NCBI RefSeq assembly: GCF_008831285.2
Contig: NC_045143.1
Location: 4,659,503 to 4,723,502, forward strand
Length of the DNA stretch: 64,000 nt
Origin: Nymphaea colorata
Taxonomy: Eukaryota; Streptophyta; Magnoliopsida; Nymphaeales; Nymphaeaceae
Direction: 5' to 3'
Part shown: piece after piece, positions 36,411 to 49,352 of the stretch
Layout of the letters: every line of letters begins with the position of its first letter
Position numbering within the stretch: the stretch's first letter is position 1
Made by a program: the position numbers and the translations under genes
Notes under the pieces: generated by a model
The model's database searches: none
What the model was told of the DNA's origin: nothing
Seen by the model: the letters and a program-made list of their open reading frames with translations, nothing else

Positions 36411-39032
36411 TTTATTTTTAGAAGCAAAATTACTCTCTCTCTCTCTCTCTCTCTCTTTTGTTCTTGTAGTTAGGGACTTCTTGTCCCCAAATTTTGTTAT
36501 ATATTTCCATTTTATTCTCTCTATCTCTCTCTCCACTCGCCAGTCAAGTTCAGGGAAAACAAAAAGAAAGCAGATTTGGCTCATTTGTGTAAATGTGGAT
36601 CAACCTACCACTGAGGAATAACGGTGAAGCATTACTATGAATGTGATGTAAACCATCACGCTGAACACTCGTTTCCAATTCACAGTGTCATCATAAGAAC
36701 ACTTATAATTCTACCGGAGACATATGTATGTACCATGTTCATTACTGCATATTATATATTGTAAAACATACCAGGTGACAAATGTCAATTCCAGTGCAAA
36801 ATGATTCTTCATCCTCTTAAGGAGGTTTTCTCTGTCTTTGTAGATTATGTTGAGAAGGTACTGCTGAATGGCACAGCATATGTATTTTGGCATGGAGAGA
36901 TCATTCAATGCTTCTAAAGCTGGAGGCAAGAGGGCCAACAGTTGAAAAAGTTCCCAAGTTGAGAATCTAGCTGCCAAAATCTTTTCAAAGAAATGTTGGG
37001 GGAAAACTAGGGGAAAAGATTCTTCAAATGTCCTTAAAAAATTATTCCACAAGGCCATGGACTCAATCGTTTGAAGCAGTCCATCAAAGTTGCGAATTTG
37101 CCGAGACATCACTAGTTCAAAACTCAAGAAACATGCCACTCACACATTGGCATCCTGAAGTTCATCGTGCTTCGGTTGTGAGTTCATGATTAGACTAAGG
37201 GCGGAACCAGGATTTTTTTCAGGGGCGGGCCGGCCGACAGTTCAACCTCTGAATCCACGTAGGGTCAAGATTCAGAGGGTCAATTGAATTCAAATCCAAA
37301 AAATACATTGCGTAATTAAAAATTTTTATTTTTTTCAATATAATTTTTTTTATTGGGCGTGCTGTGTTCGGGGCGAACCTACTAAGACAACAGGCCACGT
37401 TAAGGAAGGAAAAGACATTTTCTTTGTTTTCTATTTTGTTAGTTGCTAACACCGGGTCTGATACCTATCCTTACTTTATTTCATATATGGCGTCCCTATT
37501 TTATTATTATTACACGTATAAAAATAATTCATGATTTAAATTCTATGGTCCTGCATGTTGCCTGTTAGTCCATCATAATTTCCCTAATTAATATCCGTCT
37601 TATCATTTCTTCTCTAAGGGGTCATAACTTATTAGGTATATAAAAGATCATTCTAAAAGAAAATTTATGTATGTGCAAATGGCGGTCAATGTTTATGGTT
37701 TACATGTCACAGGCTTTATAACAAATATCCGAACTACCTGCGCGTCATTACACAGATGTGCATGTCTCATGGCCACAACTGTTGGTGATGTTATGAACAT
37801 TCTTCTTTATCACGATAATCTTGAACCTTATATATGAAAACGTTATTTTTCATTTTGAAGGTTTTAAGAATTATTGTGATGTCAATGAATATGGGTCCCT
37901 TTGTGTGTGTAGTGTAAACGCACATTTTTTCCCCCACAAATAACCACATGAATGGATGTGAAATATTGGAAAAACATAGAAACGAGAAGATCCTGGAGGA
38001 CCCATAATCAGTTCCATTTTTATGAGATGAGTAATCTATTGCTATTAATCTTAGAATTTGTATAAAACCTGACCTCGATATTGGGTTTTCTTATTCTTTC
38101 AACATAAGGTTTTGAAGATTATGCATCCATTCCCATTTCCCAGAGATGAATTTGCATTGAACGACCAAAAAATGAGTAAAATGGTCGAATGCCCAAGAAT
38201 GCACATAAAAATAAACCGCCGGATTCATATATCCCTTCTAATGTACAATGCCTCTTTTTTATACTTCAATACTTCAACTTGCATTGAAAAGACAATTTGA
38301 TCATGTAACGGACATTTTTTTATCTTGCCATTTTTTGCTCTTCTATGGAAGAAGTGTTCTATTTAACCAACAGGAACATTTTAGTAATTGCTAATCCATC
38401 ATGTAACCGGCTCTGCTAAGTATCTGTTACTGGGATCAAATGGAAAGAATGGTTGGCCCCTACTTGTTCAACTAACTTCAATTTAATGCGAGGAAAAGCA
38501 TTCTCTGGCCTCCGAGAAAAAAATCAGGAAATAGCCGAGAGATACAGAAGTGGTCGTCTTCCTGTTCAAGTATGCAGGTTAGATTGGTGCTTCCGAGCTT
38601 ACTCGGAAGCCAAAAATATATAACCTGCTTAGACCAGTAAATGACGGGCTTTCCATCCAATCACACTCCACTTCGTCATTTGACGTAAGTAATGGGAGAA
38701 AAGCAGGTATCGTGCTCTCGCCGTTTTGTCCCTCCCATTTTCTGTTTTTGTTGACCCGTCACTGTTGTGTTAATCAGAGGGGGATTTGCGCTGTTTTCTC
38801 TTTTGGAAGACGCGCGCCTGTTGGGGGCAGGCGAGCCCGCCGATTTCGGAGGGGAAGGGATACTGTCTTCGGCTGCCCCTGCCATCTAGGGTCTTTAGGT
38901 TTGAAAATCCCAACCAATTTTGTGCTTTTCCATTTCGGTCACGGACTGGCGACGAAAACAGGAGCAGGAGAACGGCGGTTGTTCTTCTTTTGCGTCTTTG
39001 TGGTAGCAGGACTGAGGTGAAGGGGAGCCAAG
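36411..39032. other. Intergenic region between the polygalacturonase and BRCC36 genes
   Basis: It holds a (CT)n run at 36432-36456 near the polygalacturonase stop, an unrecognised minus-strand ORF (36711-37139), and a likely transposon terminus at 37199-37240 (GGGCGGAACCAGGATTTTT, then GGGGCGGGCCGGCCG). The last ~350 bp are GC-richer and probably the BRCC36 promoter and 5' UTR; no clear TATA box. Confidence 0.55.
36711..37139 (-). other. Unrecognised 142-codon ORF
   Basis: The product has coding-like composition with a Leu/Phe-rich middle (FEESFPLVFPQHFFEKI, then LLALLPPALEAL). I do not recognise a domain. It lies next to a transposon-like terminus at about 37.2 kb, so it may be a fragment of a transposon or of a captured gene. 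No TATA box or splice pattern was found. Confidence 0.25.
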
Positions 39033-42000
39033 ATGTCATTGACGGGAGTGAGAATGTCTGAGGAGGTTTGGCTAACGTGCCTCACTCATGCATTGTCTAC
39101 GGAGAAGGAGGAAGTCATGGGCCTTCTTCTTGGGGACATTCAGGCATGACTCTTGAGCTTCCTGCTTCTTCTTCTTCTTCTTCTTCATTTATCCTGTCTC
39201 CTCTCTCTCTTTCCTTCTTGGCATCTGTTTTTAACTAGTGAGGGATCGAAGGGAACGCATCAGCACTTGTTGGGACTTATTGTACTCATTGGTGCGTTTT
39301 TCTTGATCAGCATTAAACTCAAGGAAATACATGGGCAGCGTTTCCGGTTCATCGTTGGTACATTGGAATTGGTTCATTCATATTCTTTTTCGCTTTGCTT
39401 GTGTTGCCGTTTCTTGGCCCTGGGCATTTTCTTCATTGGATCAAACGGAAGAGGCAGCGCCTCTTTTGACCAGATGTTTGAGTAGCTTATGATGGCTGAT
39501 TCAGCTTAATTGGGTGTGTGGTTTTTATTGGAGATTCGCTTTCTCAAAGTATAACTTTTCTGTAATTCCAATTGTTTTGGTGGTTTCCAATTCTTTTCGT
39601 TCTTGGCTATTAAAAATGAGACGGAAAACTGTTCTCTCTTGCTTGGCACAGTCTATTATTGGAATTGCGTTTGATTTTATGGTATGACAGGGTAGGCCTA
39701 TTGCCAAGACGCTATGAATAGTTCTTGGGTGCGGTTCAAGATTTTAGTTAGGTAGTGGGAACCGGAATTTACTGAGCAGTTTTTCCTGATGCAATGTGCA
39801 ATGTTGCAGTATGGTAGAAACGGTAGTGCAACGGCTCTTATATGGGGAGCATCGCCACAGCCTAGATCTGATCGTCGGAAGGATAGAGTGGAGACAAATC
39901 CTGAACAGTTGGCAGCCGCATCAGCTCAGGCTGAAATATCCTATACAGATAGATTATAATTCGTTGTCCTTGCCCTTCTATGTGTTTTCTGAATTTAAAC
40001 GCTAATATAATTGATGCTTTTGGCCTTGACCTACAAGCACAGAATGTCCTTGGCAACAGGGAAGACGACACGTGTAATTGGATGGTATCACTCACATCCT
40101 CATATTACAGTTCTTCCATCCCATGTTGGTAAGCATGACTTTGCTAGGTAGCCTATAATGTCTCGTTTCCTGTTGGCATTTTTTTCTGTTTCCCTTGCAT
40201 TTGGACTTACATCTCATGAGCAAGGTGATTCACATTTCATTATTGTGTATGCCTCTTAAAAAAGAAGTGCACAAAAGTGGCATATTTTTCATTACTCTGT
40301 ACGCCAAATGCATTTTGATTGAATTAATTTAGCAAAACTGTTTCATGGATATATTTGTATATTCTTGCTTCTCGTAATGATATGCTTCAGTTGATGAAAT
40401 CATACTCTTTTAGTTGTTCCTATTTGAAGCAACATACGTGCCTCACATATGGAGGTGGCTCCTGAACCTCGTATTTTTATAATCAGTAGCAACTATCCAC
40501 AAAGAATTTGACAGTTTCTCTTCCTTTAATGCTTCATTGTGCTCGATCAAATAAGGAATAAGCATATCTGCTTTAGTATAATAGATAAGCTCCTCCCATG
40601 ACTACCTTGTCCACTATTAACTATTCAGTGAGGCTTTCTTCTTCGTTGCATATTCCGAGTAGAACATTATATCACATTTTTTTACCACATCTCTCCTCTT
40701 AAATATCTATCTTGCTTTGCAATTTCAACTCATTAGCATGACCATAGGCCTATGTCGCATAGGTGCGGGGGCACAAGTATGAAAATTTGAGACACCAATC
40801 AGAAGATGTGGCTACAGGGTGTATCAATATATATACTCCCTCTTTCAGACTGGCTGAACCACCTCTTGCTCTCTCGCTTGCCCATTTTCCACCTTATCTC
40901 TATCATTCAATGCACAACTACTGTGAGCAGTGAATGAGGAGAGAGAAATAGAGAGAGAGAGAGAGGTGGGCTTTGGCCAATCCCATGGAGGGACTAGCTG
41001 AAAGCATTTCTTTATGTTTATATGTTCGTGCATAATCCTTGGACCATGTGATAATCCATGTAGTTGAGCAAAGTAGTTTGTAAGTTCATATTCTCAAAAT
41101 ACATGGCATGACTTGATCCACATGACCCTCCACTTGCAGGTTCCAATCTACTTATGAAATCCTCCATGTGAACCACCTTATCACTTGGACCTGTCAGAAG
41201 GCATTGATACACATGCATATTCTTTGAATTTATTTTCCTTGTTATTTGACCCCGACCATCATAAATTCATAATCCTATACCTCAGTCTGGATATAAGATT
41301 TAAGACATAAGATTAAGGTGATTGGGACTTATGAATGGATGCTACTAGTCGATAACCTTTCGAATATGTTGGTACCTCCATGTTTCATGAAGAAAAATGT
41401 GCTTAATGACTTTCAGCACCTTTACGAGCATGTTACTAACCTTTTATATTATTCCTATACAAATTCAAAATCTGTGCAACTTCATAAAACATCAAAACTG
41501 GATGGCAATAGAAAAATATCCCTAAAAGTTTGGATAAAAAATTGCAATGTACTTTGGGGAATCATGAAATTGTGCATGAATACTAGGTTAACATGGCTTT
41601 CTAGCTTCCATGTATTTGTTTAACTGTAAATGAGTTAGTATGGAGAGAAATAGTGATAGAAACACTGACAAGGCCACAAGGAAGAGTAGGATGATGGGAA
41701 AGAGCAGAGACGGTTTGAAGACATTAGGGCAAAATGAGAGTTTTACGCAGAGTTGCCAAATGTGTAAGTGGGAGCAGAAAGGGGGTGAGGCCCTTAAAAA
41801 AATTATGTAATGGAAATCTGGAAACATGCTAGACATGAACCTGGAATTGAACCAGAAGTGAAAAGAGAATGAATTAGGAATCAGCTAGAAAGTGAAAATT
41901 ATGACATTTTCTAAACAAAAATATATTACTTATGGTTCAAATTAAGTCATGAGTTACTAAAAGATATATGCTCACATACATAGGTGCATGCATGAAGGTG

Positions 42001-42073
42001 GATTCCTCTGGCCAGATGGGATCCCCTGTGATCAGCATCAGGTGACCTCCTTTCACGCTGGAGGAATCCAGTA

Positions 42074-42109
<36 letters not shown>

Positions 42110-45100
42110 GCACACACACACACACACACACGCACGTACATGATTCATACATATGTATATTTATGTATGTATATATGTATAAGAAATGCATATATAATTC
42201 AAGGAAGCATTCCTCACTTCCTCTTGCATTGGAAGCAATCTTCCGTTCTCAATAAGGCACATTCTATTGTGTGAAGCATGCTTCCTAAGTGGTTGTAGTG
42301 CTTGCAGTAACTTTGGCCCTATCCCAGAAAGATTAAAAGTCATTAGAATATCCTATCTGTTGCTTAGAATGTGGACTGGAAATCAGCATGTTTAGGTACT
42401 AGTACGTCCTTCTTAAAAGAAATGTATTATTGCAGAATTAGATCCTCGTCAATTATGTGTGATTCTCAGATAATACTTTTCTATTGTGGCCCTCTCTCTC
42501 TCTTTCTCTCTTGTGCGCTCACGTGTGCACATTAAAGGTCTTTCTCTTCTCCCTGTAAAGTCTTGGTTTTCCCTTTTCCCTCTTATTTTCTTTGCAGCAA
42601 AATTTTATCCTTGTAATTACAACGCTGCATCTTTAGTAAGTCCGCCGCTATATTCTTCAATCTTCATCCATCTCAATGTTATTACTGCACTTCACCTAAT
42701 CACCAGTCTCAACCATCCATTTTTTAGGGTAGTAAATGACTACAATTGATATGTCTTACAACCTTTTTTATAGATCAGTGTGTTTTTGCAACTGTTAAAG
42801 TCTAGTACAACATATTCATGTCTGTGTATTGAGCTTTTCTGAAGGCATTTCCTTACACCTGACTGTTTCTATTGCAGATGTTCGAACTCAGGGGATGTAT
42901 CAACTTCTAGATTCTGGCTTCATTGGCTTGATATTTTCATGTTTTAGCGAGGATGCACAGAAGGTAGGTCAGATAACTGTATCTGTTGGTATAGTATATT
43001 TCAATTCTATGACTCTCATTTGCGGGCAATTGCAGGTGGGGAGAATCCAGGTTATTGCTTTTCAATCTTTGGATGGTAAGCAAAAAAGCTTTTCAAGGTC
43101 TCAAAATCCTAATCCAACCAGTGGGGGCCCGATTATAAATGTCGAGTCATCTTGGAGCTCATCAGAAAGTCTGTCATCGGCATCTGCATCTGCCCGGGAT
43201 GAAAGTGCCTTCCAAGATACTTCTGATTCTCGAAATGTAACTAGAAGTGCTAAGGTACTTCCTTTTGTGTACGGTTATCATATTTCTTTGCTTGTGATGT
43301 CATCAAACTCAACATGGATTTTAACTAAATAAGTCCTATTTCATCTTATTTCTTGCTGCTGTCACCATACCATATTAATGCTATTGGCAAATCTGTGACC
43401 TTCAAAATGGAGATAAACAATGTTATCTTAAAAGTTATTTGTGGAGAAAGTAAGTTGCCCGGGATGAAAGTGCCTTCCAAGATACTTCTGATTCTCGAAA
43501 TGTAACTAGAAGTGCTAAGGTACTTCCTTTTGTGTATGGTTATCATATTTCTTTGCTTGTGATGTCATCAAACTCAACATGGATTTTAACTAAATAAGTC
43601 CTATTTCATCTTATTTCTTGCTGCTGTCACCATACCATATTAATGCTATTGGCAAATCTGTGACCTTCAAAATGGAGATAAACAATGCTATCTTAAAAGT
43701 TGTTTGTGGAAAAAGTAAGTTGCACGGTGTAGGGGAAAACGCTAGTTGGAACCTGAATAATAGCTCCTAGTCCACAATAGTGATCCAATACTCAAATGAG
43801 TAAATTATTTCTTTTAAAAACCCAAAGAAGAGCAAGGAACAAAATAACACAAATTCTTCTAAATTTTGTTGGATTATAAAGGAAACCAATATTTTCTTTT
43901 TTCTAATCCCCCTTTTAAGCAGTCATCTGCTGGCTAGTTATTGGTTTGGTGCTAGGTGAGCACGCGAGAGAGAGAGAGAGAGAGAGAGAGAGGCACTAAT
44001 TCTTAGTTTCAGAACATTAAGCGATCAGCCGATCACAATTACTAGCTGTTAAGGCCCCCTGAGTGTTGGGTGCCCTTCAAATGGACAGTTCGTTTGGTCA
44101 ATATGCAAATGAAGTTAAAAAATTTACTTTGATATGTAAAGAGGATATAACTATGGAAAAAAACTTTTAGGAATTTTGCGTCATTCTTTGTGTTATGCTG
44201 TGTTATTCATTGTTTAGGAATTCTCTCTTTCTTCCTTCTCTTTCTGTGTCTGTGTTTGTATGTGTATGTTATGTTTTACCCATAACCACTTCTTTGCCCT
44301 TCTTCATTGTATCACATTAGGGTGCTGGGAAGAATATTTCTCCATCAGATTTGGAGGAATTTTTTGCTCATGCAGATGTCAATCAAGCAGGGAGGGGAAA
44401 GCTAAAATCAGAGCCTCTCTCACCTTATACCCACAATGACACCGTACAACAAACAGTTGATATTGATCCTATGGATATGACCGCTGGTATGCAAGAGGCC
44501 ATGCATCGCTCAAATTTAGATATGAGGTAGTGTAAATATAATTTTTATGTGTTAATTTGTTGTGTTCTTTTTGTGGCTGTCCTGGGAGACATGTTATGGT
44601 CTTTCATTACCTGAAGTTATGGAACATGTTGTTACACACACACACACACACATCCACCCCCACACCTACATAATTATTTTTATTCGAAAAAAATAGTCTT
44701 ATTTTACCCTATAAAGTAGCTAAGCAAAATGTTACCATCTTGCAGGGAAATGGTTGGTGGCCTAAGCAGCAGAAATTGTACTCCTTTTTTATCTCTAAAT
44801 TGACGATATTGATGAATATTTAATTTTATTAAGATATGAAGCTGATAATTGGTATTCATTTGTCATATTTGAACAGCTTTTTTTTTTAGTTAATCATCAT
44901 TTACATGGAATATTCCAGCAACTTCAACATCCACAATGTAACAATGATGATATTCCTGACATCCATGTATGGTGTCAATGTTTGAGACAAACTTGGTTTT
45001 CAGAGATCTAAATAAGCTCTGTTGAACTTTCATTACCAGACCTTTTTATAGCATATGAGCATGTAACAGAAAGAAAGAAAAAATTCTATCCAGTGGCTTC

Positions 45101-46390
45101 TTAGATTCTATTATAGAATCTGCATCCTCTTTCTTGCTAGGTAGCTGACTAGGGGTGTATCGATCCAGTTCATGTGATCTTTTCATGTCTATGTTTAGTA
45201 CACCCTTCCCGTGTTTATTCCACTTATACCTCCAGCCTTTATGTTCTCGTCATCCTTTTGTTGCTGAATTGTGACCTTTTGTGGGTGAGACATACTTGCC
45301 ATGACCAATCTTGTTGTGCAAGTATGTGCCTTCAGAATATACCGCTAGCTATCCAACTTTTGTCCCGCTCAGCTTAGTCAACCATGATACTTTTGTCTCT
45401 TTGATCATTCTCTTGAGCATTCTAGGGACTACTGTAGATTTAATGCATAATCTCTTTTTTACTTGTTATTTTTCATTAGAATCTGGAAATTCTGTTCAAG
45501 TGCTTTCTAAGCAAGTACTGTCTTCAATGCCAGTGGTGCTGAGTACACGAGGAAAGAAGTTCCTCTTCAAGTTGTTCCAAGCTCTTCACTTCTGAAGCTT
45601 GATTCTCCTTTGACATCATTCATTGATATGCAAACCATGTTGTTTGAGGAAGAAAAGACAGCATACAATCAAGCAGTTTCTCAGTGCAAATGGTGATCTT
45701 CTCTCCCTTTCGCCCCAGAAGCTGTCAATTGACTTAATTTCTTTATTTTGCTTGGCTGCTTTTAATTTTAAGTACCTGAGTGTTGGCAGATAATGAGAGT
45801 CCTCGACATAACATGATTGTTCTTGTGTTATTTTACATCTTTTCTTTCTTCTTCATCTTTGAGATTTTTAACAGTCCTTTTTTTCTGTCTAGGGACGGGA
45901 AGATTCATCCTCTTGCCTTCATTCACCACACCTCAACCTACCATGCCTCGTTATGCAAATTGATGGAGTACTGGTTGGTCTGGTGCTTTCTTTAGTTTTG
46001 CAGCTATCTTCTAATGACTGCCTTTGGTTAAACGTAGCCTTGAACTCTTGCAGTTTGAGTCCTGCTATTGTTTCACTACAGCACCAGTTGAAGGAGAATG
46101 ATGTTAGGGTGAGTTTGCAATTTTGGTTGATTGTTGTTTCCTTGGAGCATATATGACGACTAATGCACACCATGAAACAGCTATCGTTGCTGAAGGAGGA
46201 AGCAGAGGCTTTAGAGATTGAAGCTTTAAATCGAGCTGGTAGTCCTATCCTGAGTGCTGCTGGGTCTTTGACGAGTGGTGTTCGGATGCTGCCTTCAGTT
46301 GGGAGGGAACAAAGTGCTTCACCTGAGCGTGCTGCTAATGTTAGGAGCCCTGTTGGCATGACTTCTAGTCGAAGTAGAAGGGGTTACTAG
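39033..46390 (+). CDS. BRCC36: BRCC36-type JAMM/MPN+ Lys63-specific deubiquitinase; ten exons
   Basis: BRCC36 is a zinc metalloprotease that cleaves K63-linked ubiquitin chains, in BRCA1-A and BRISC-type complexes in animals; the Arabidopsis homolog acts in DNA repair by homologous recombination. Exons: 39033-39143, 39810-39935, 40041-40128, 42878-42963, 43036-43254, 44321-44526, 45534-45692, 45893-45973, 46054-46108, 46181-46390, giving 446 residues. The start MSLTGVRMSEEVWLTCLTHA matches the family. The full JAMM motif HSHPHITVLPSHVD is at residues 96-109 (H96, H98, S106, D109), with a conserved Glu at about 27 in EEVMGLLLGD. The C-terminal half has the typical Ser-rich linker, then MQEAMHRSNLDMSGAEY, and IHPLAFIHHTSTY. 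The intron after exon 1 has a GC donor, that after exon 2 is AT-AC, and the rest are GT-AG. Exon 5 is followed by a tandem duplicate of its own 3' end. The protein reads as intact. Confidence 0.93.
39144..39809 (+). other. GC-AG intron 1 of BRCC36
   Basis: Family conservation requires ...LLLGDIQ to join YGRNGS. The only boundary that does so is CAG|GCATGA at the donor and TTGCAG|TATGG at the acceptor. No GT lies close enough to serve. GC-AG introns are a known minor class. Confidence 0.75.
39936..40040 (+). other. AT-AC U12-type intron 2 of BRCC36 (105 bp)
   Basis: The donor reads GAA|ATATCCTAT, matching the U12 consensus ATATCCTT at seven of eight bases. The acceptor reads AAGCAC|AGA. The branch-site-like GCCTTGACC has its A at 40029, 11 bases before the acceptor. 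Removing exactly this segment gives AQAE-RMSLATG in frame, as conserved in the family. No GT-AG alternative joins exons 2 and 3 correctly. Confidence 0.9.
40941..40966. repeat. (GA)n-rich microsatellite in a BRCC36 intron
   Basis: Imperfect GA run in the intron 40129-42877. The rest of that 2.7-kb intron has only simple repeats and spacer. Confidence 0.75.
42073..42134. repeat. Compound (TA)n(CA)n microsatellite in a BRCC36 intron
   Basis: An AT run passes into a CA run broken by single CG steps. Confidence 0.92.
43192..43721 (+). repeat. 265-bp recent tandem duplication across the exon 5 donor of BRCC36
   Basis: Unit 1 is 43192-43456 and unit 2 is 43457-43721. They differ at only a handful of bases. 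Each contains the last 63 coding bases of exon 5, the donor AAG|GTACTT and about 200 bases of intron. Unit 2's partial exon has no good acceptor and would shift frame if included. Confidence 0.92.
43966..43992. repeat. (GA)n microsatellite in a BRCC36 intron
   Basis: About 13 GA units between exons 5 and 6. Confidence 0.9.
44634..44652. repeat. (CA)n microsatellite in a BRCC36 intron
   Basis: About nine CA units between exons 6 and 7. Confidence 0.85.
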
Positions 46391-48399
46391 CAATCTGAAG
46401 ATTTTTAGGGTCTTGTTCATGTATGTCCATGCTTTGTTCCCTGTAAAGCATCTTATGCGTTTTTTTCTCTCAATGTTGTAAGATAACAGATGACTGTAAT
46501 TTTGAAATGCATCAGATAAATCTTTGTTGAATCCTTGTTAATATCTTTTCTGGTTAAGTATTTGGAGTACTTGTATAGAATTAGTTTTTCAGGCCTACGG
46601 GGGGGGGGCTTGATGTAGGATTTGATGGCTTTTGACTCAAATTTTTTGAGAGATTCAATAGTGGGTTGATGCAACACCATATATTACACGATGCTGTGTG
46701 TAGCTTACCACCTCCCAATGCTTCAGCAGGGCAAAGCTTTGATAAGGTTGGTTGAACAATTGTTACAGATATCATTTTCTGGTCTTTATTGACAAGGTTT
46801 TTTTGGGTATTAATTAAAAAGCTGGTTTTTCAAATAACAATGTCCGAAGTTCAAAAAAATAGACATATGTGACAAGTAGAAGACGTTCTGACTAAGCAAC
46901 CCTGCTGGAGGATGACGTTCGATTTTATTAGCCAAAATCTTTACAGCAAAAGCAATACAGCAGGCCAAAAGACTATTAACAAATTGCCATATAGAAAAGG
47001 AAAAGGCCAAGATTCTAGGGTCCGATCTGATTCAATAGAAATAAGATGGCGATTGTTTACATTATGGAAGCCAGAGTGGGTCTAGAATAGATAAAGCTTT
47101 GCATCAAGGGAAATCCATCAATGCAGAAGCAATTTCGATGGCGGGGTCATCGTCTAAACAATAATCTTGAAAGCCACTATAGAGAGACTGGGGAACCTCT
47201 GGACAGACTGCTGATCTTTGTAGTCCTCAGCCAGCCAGTTCATTCTTTTTCATTCGAAACCAGAAAAATGCTGGAGACCTGGTCAGTTTAATTAGCAAAA
47301 AATCGGTACATCTTGAACCAGCTGGAAAAGTAAGCACTTGTTTTCGTCGGTCAGCTGGTTGTCGTCTCCAATCATGCTTCTCTAGCAAAGCGTTCTCGTG
47401 CAGAATTTTTCATCCGATTCATATTTTCTTCAGTTCTGAATCTAAGCCGCTTGGAAAGCTTTTGTTAAGTAGGGATAAACGGTTTCTATCAAGTCTCCGA
47501 TATGCCCCACCTATAAGCTTTTTGCATTTCACTTGAATTGGATCAGGAAGACATTTCACAGTTATATTAATATGAATAGTTTTTTTCTCATTTCCAAATA
47601 CGGGGATAGCTTGCACTGCGGCCCCTACATTGAAGTTGGTTCTTGAGATTAAATATAAGAGAGAGAGAGAGGAACAGAACTAACATTGTTCCCATGATCC
47701 CATCCACTCGGAGAGAAAGAAATTTTGACTGGTGGGAGCACTAGTTTAATAACCTTATTGTTTTAAAGGGCATTTATATATATCCATATATAAACAACCA
47801 AATATATGAAATTATTAACATAAAAATAATGGGCAACTGCCCACACTAGCCACCATGTGGCTCCGCCACTGTTTTCTTCAGATTGCCAATCAATCTAAAG
47901 GAAGATCCTGACTTCTGCAAATCCTGTCAACTTATCTCTGACCCTCTTCCCATCCCTCCTTTCAAATCACATATGAAGAGAAAGAAAGGGGAAGGATAGA
48001 AACAAAAACCCAAGATTGTCAAAATTGGTGACAATCAGAATCTGACATCCTTAATCGAGGGTTTACGATACTAAGATACAGCAAACTATGGTTTCCCGTC
48101 TGTTCAACTACTGTTTTGAATCGTCTCACTGGTGCTAAATCTTGGCAGTTTTGAACATGGAACGAGTTGTGTGCTTTGACCTGAACATTTCAATCACCGT
48201 CACTATCATAAAAACAACACCACATGACCAATAATAATGTTTTGTTAATTCAAATCAGAGACTAAATGTTCGCAATCATCAGTATGCAGTGTTGACCAGT
48301 GTGCTGCCTGTCATGGAAGCACGTAATTCAAACCTCCCCCTGGACTGGTAATTAAGGGAGAAAACTGAGGGCAGGAGAGTGAGAAAGGCGAAAGCGGCG
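46391..48399. other. BRCC36 3' flank and spacer
   Basis: No gene seen. It includes a G9 homopolymer near 46600 and a transposon-like end at 47831-47871. The open frames here are short and unrecognised. Confidence 0.55.
47831..47871 (-). mobile_element. Dispersed repeat terminus (TGGCTCCGCCACTG type)
   Basis: GGGCAACTGCCCACACTAGC continues through CACCATGTGGCTCCGCCACTG. The reverse complement resembles 15304-15345, and related GGC(A/G)GAGCCA words occur at about 51350. This is probably a terminus of a common plant transposon family; the superfamily is not assigned. Confidence 0.45.
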
Positions 48400-48829
48400 C
48401 TCTGGTTTTGGAACCAATCCTAGGATTAGGTGGTAGATGAGTCAATCTTGTTCTTCTCAGGCTTGGCCAAATTCTTTGGTGAGTTGACTCTCTTTTTCAG
48501 ACGTACCAACGTGAATTAAACTAATGACAGGAAAGTCGGCAGGAAAATGAACTGCCACCAGGCACCATCATCCCATAAACTTTGGGTTTTTGTAATCCAG
48601 CGACCAACTTGGGCTTTTTGAAAGATTCATATATACATCCAACACGATGGATTATTTTGAAGCGGTCACAGAAACGACGCCATTCTGCTTTGACTCCATA
48701 ACCTCTCAAGAACTGCAGATCAAATTATCAAGCCACGGCAGCGACAGGGAATACCACGGCAGTCTGAAAGCTTAGCGAAATTGCTCTAACAATTTGTCAG
48801 CGAAGATAATCCTATTTTTGACAAAAGTT

Positions 48830-48833
<4 letters not shown>

Positions 48834-48897
<64 letters not shown>
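48834..48897. repeat. (TA)n microsatellite, about 32 units
   Basis: A perfect AT run absent from the paralogous block near 57.9 kb. Confidence 0.95.
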
Positions 48898-48898
<1 letters not shown>

Positions 48899-49352
48899 CA
48901 GGAGAAATTTAAAACTTTTACTTTTTTAAACAGTTAAAAGTGATCAACCATTCCTGATATGAGACAAACGGCTTCTTCTTCGTTTTTGAATAACTCAACG
49001 TTACTTTTCAACGAAACGCATGTGCAAAGTTAACGTTTGGTGAAAAAAAATCATGAGACCGCCACAAAAAAGGTCTTCCACACAGAAGCTGGAGAATTCA
49101 TGAAATAATCGTTTCTTGGAAGCTATGGGCATGCTGCTGGTTTTTCTGTCACCATCTTGGCTTTCGATGCTTCTAGATTGGACGAGAAGCGGCAGCCAAA
49201 AAATTCTCTCGTGGACTCTTTGGACTATTAAATAATTCAAACTTTTAAAACGGAGTTTCATAATCAGTGGGGTTGAGGGCCGCTCGGATAAGAGATTCCT
49301 CTGTGTAAGTCCTCATTTCATGCACCCAAGACATTCATAAACCAAAACAGAT

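Noticed and set aside
39936..40005. Read-through of exon 2 of BRCC36 into EISYTDRL and stop
   Set aside because: It would truncate the protein before the JAMM motif; the AT-AC junction explains the site fully.
43457..43519. Duplicate exon 5b of BRCC36
   Set aside because: It lacks a good acceptor, its inclusion would shift frame, and it adds nothing conserved.
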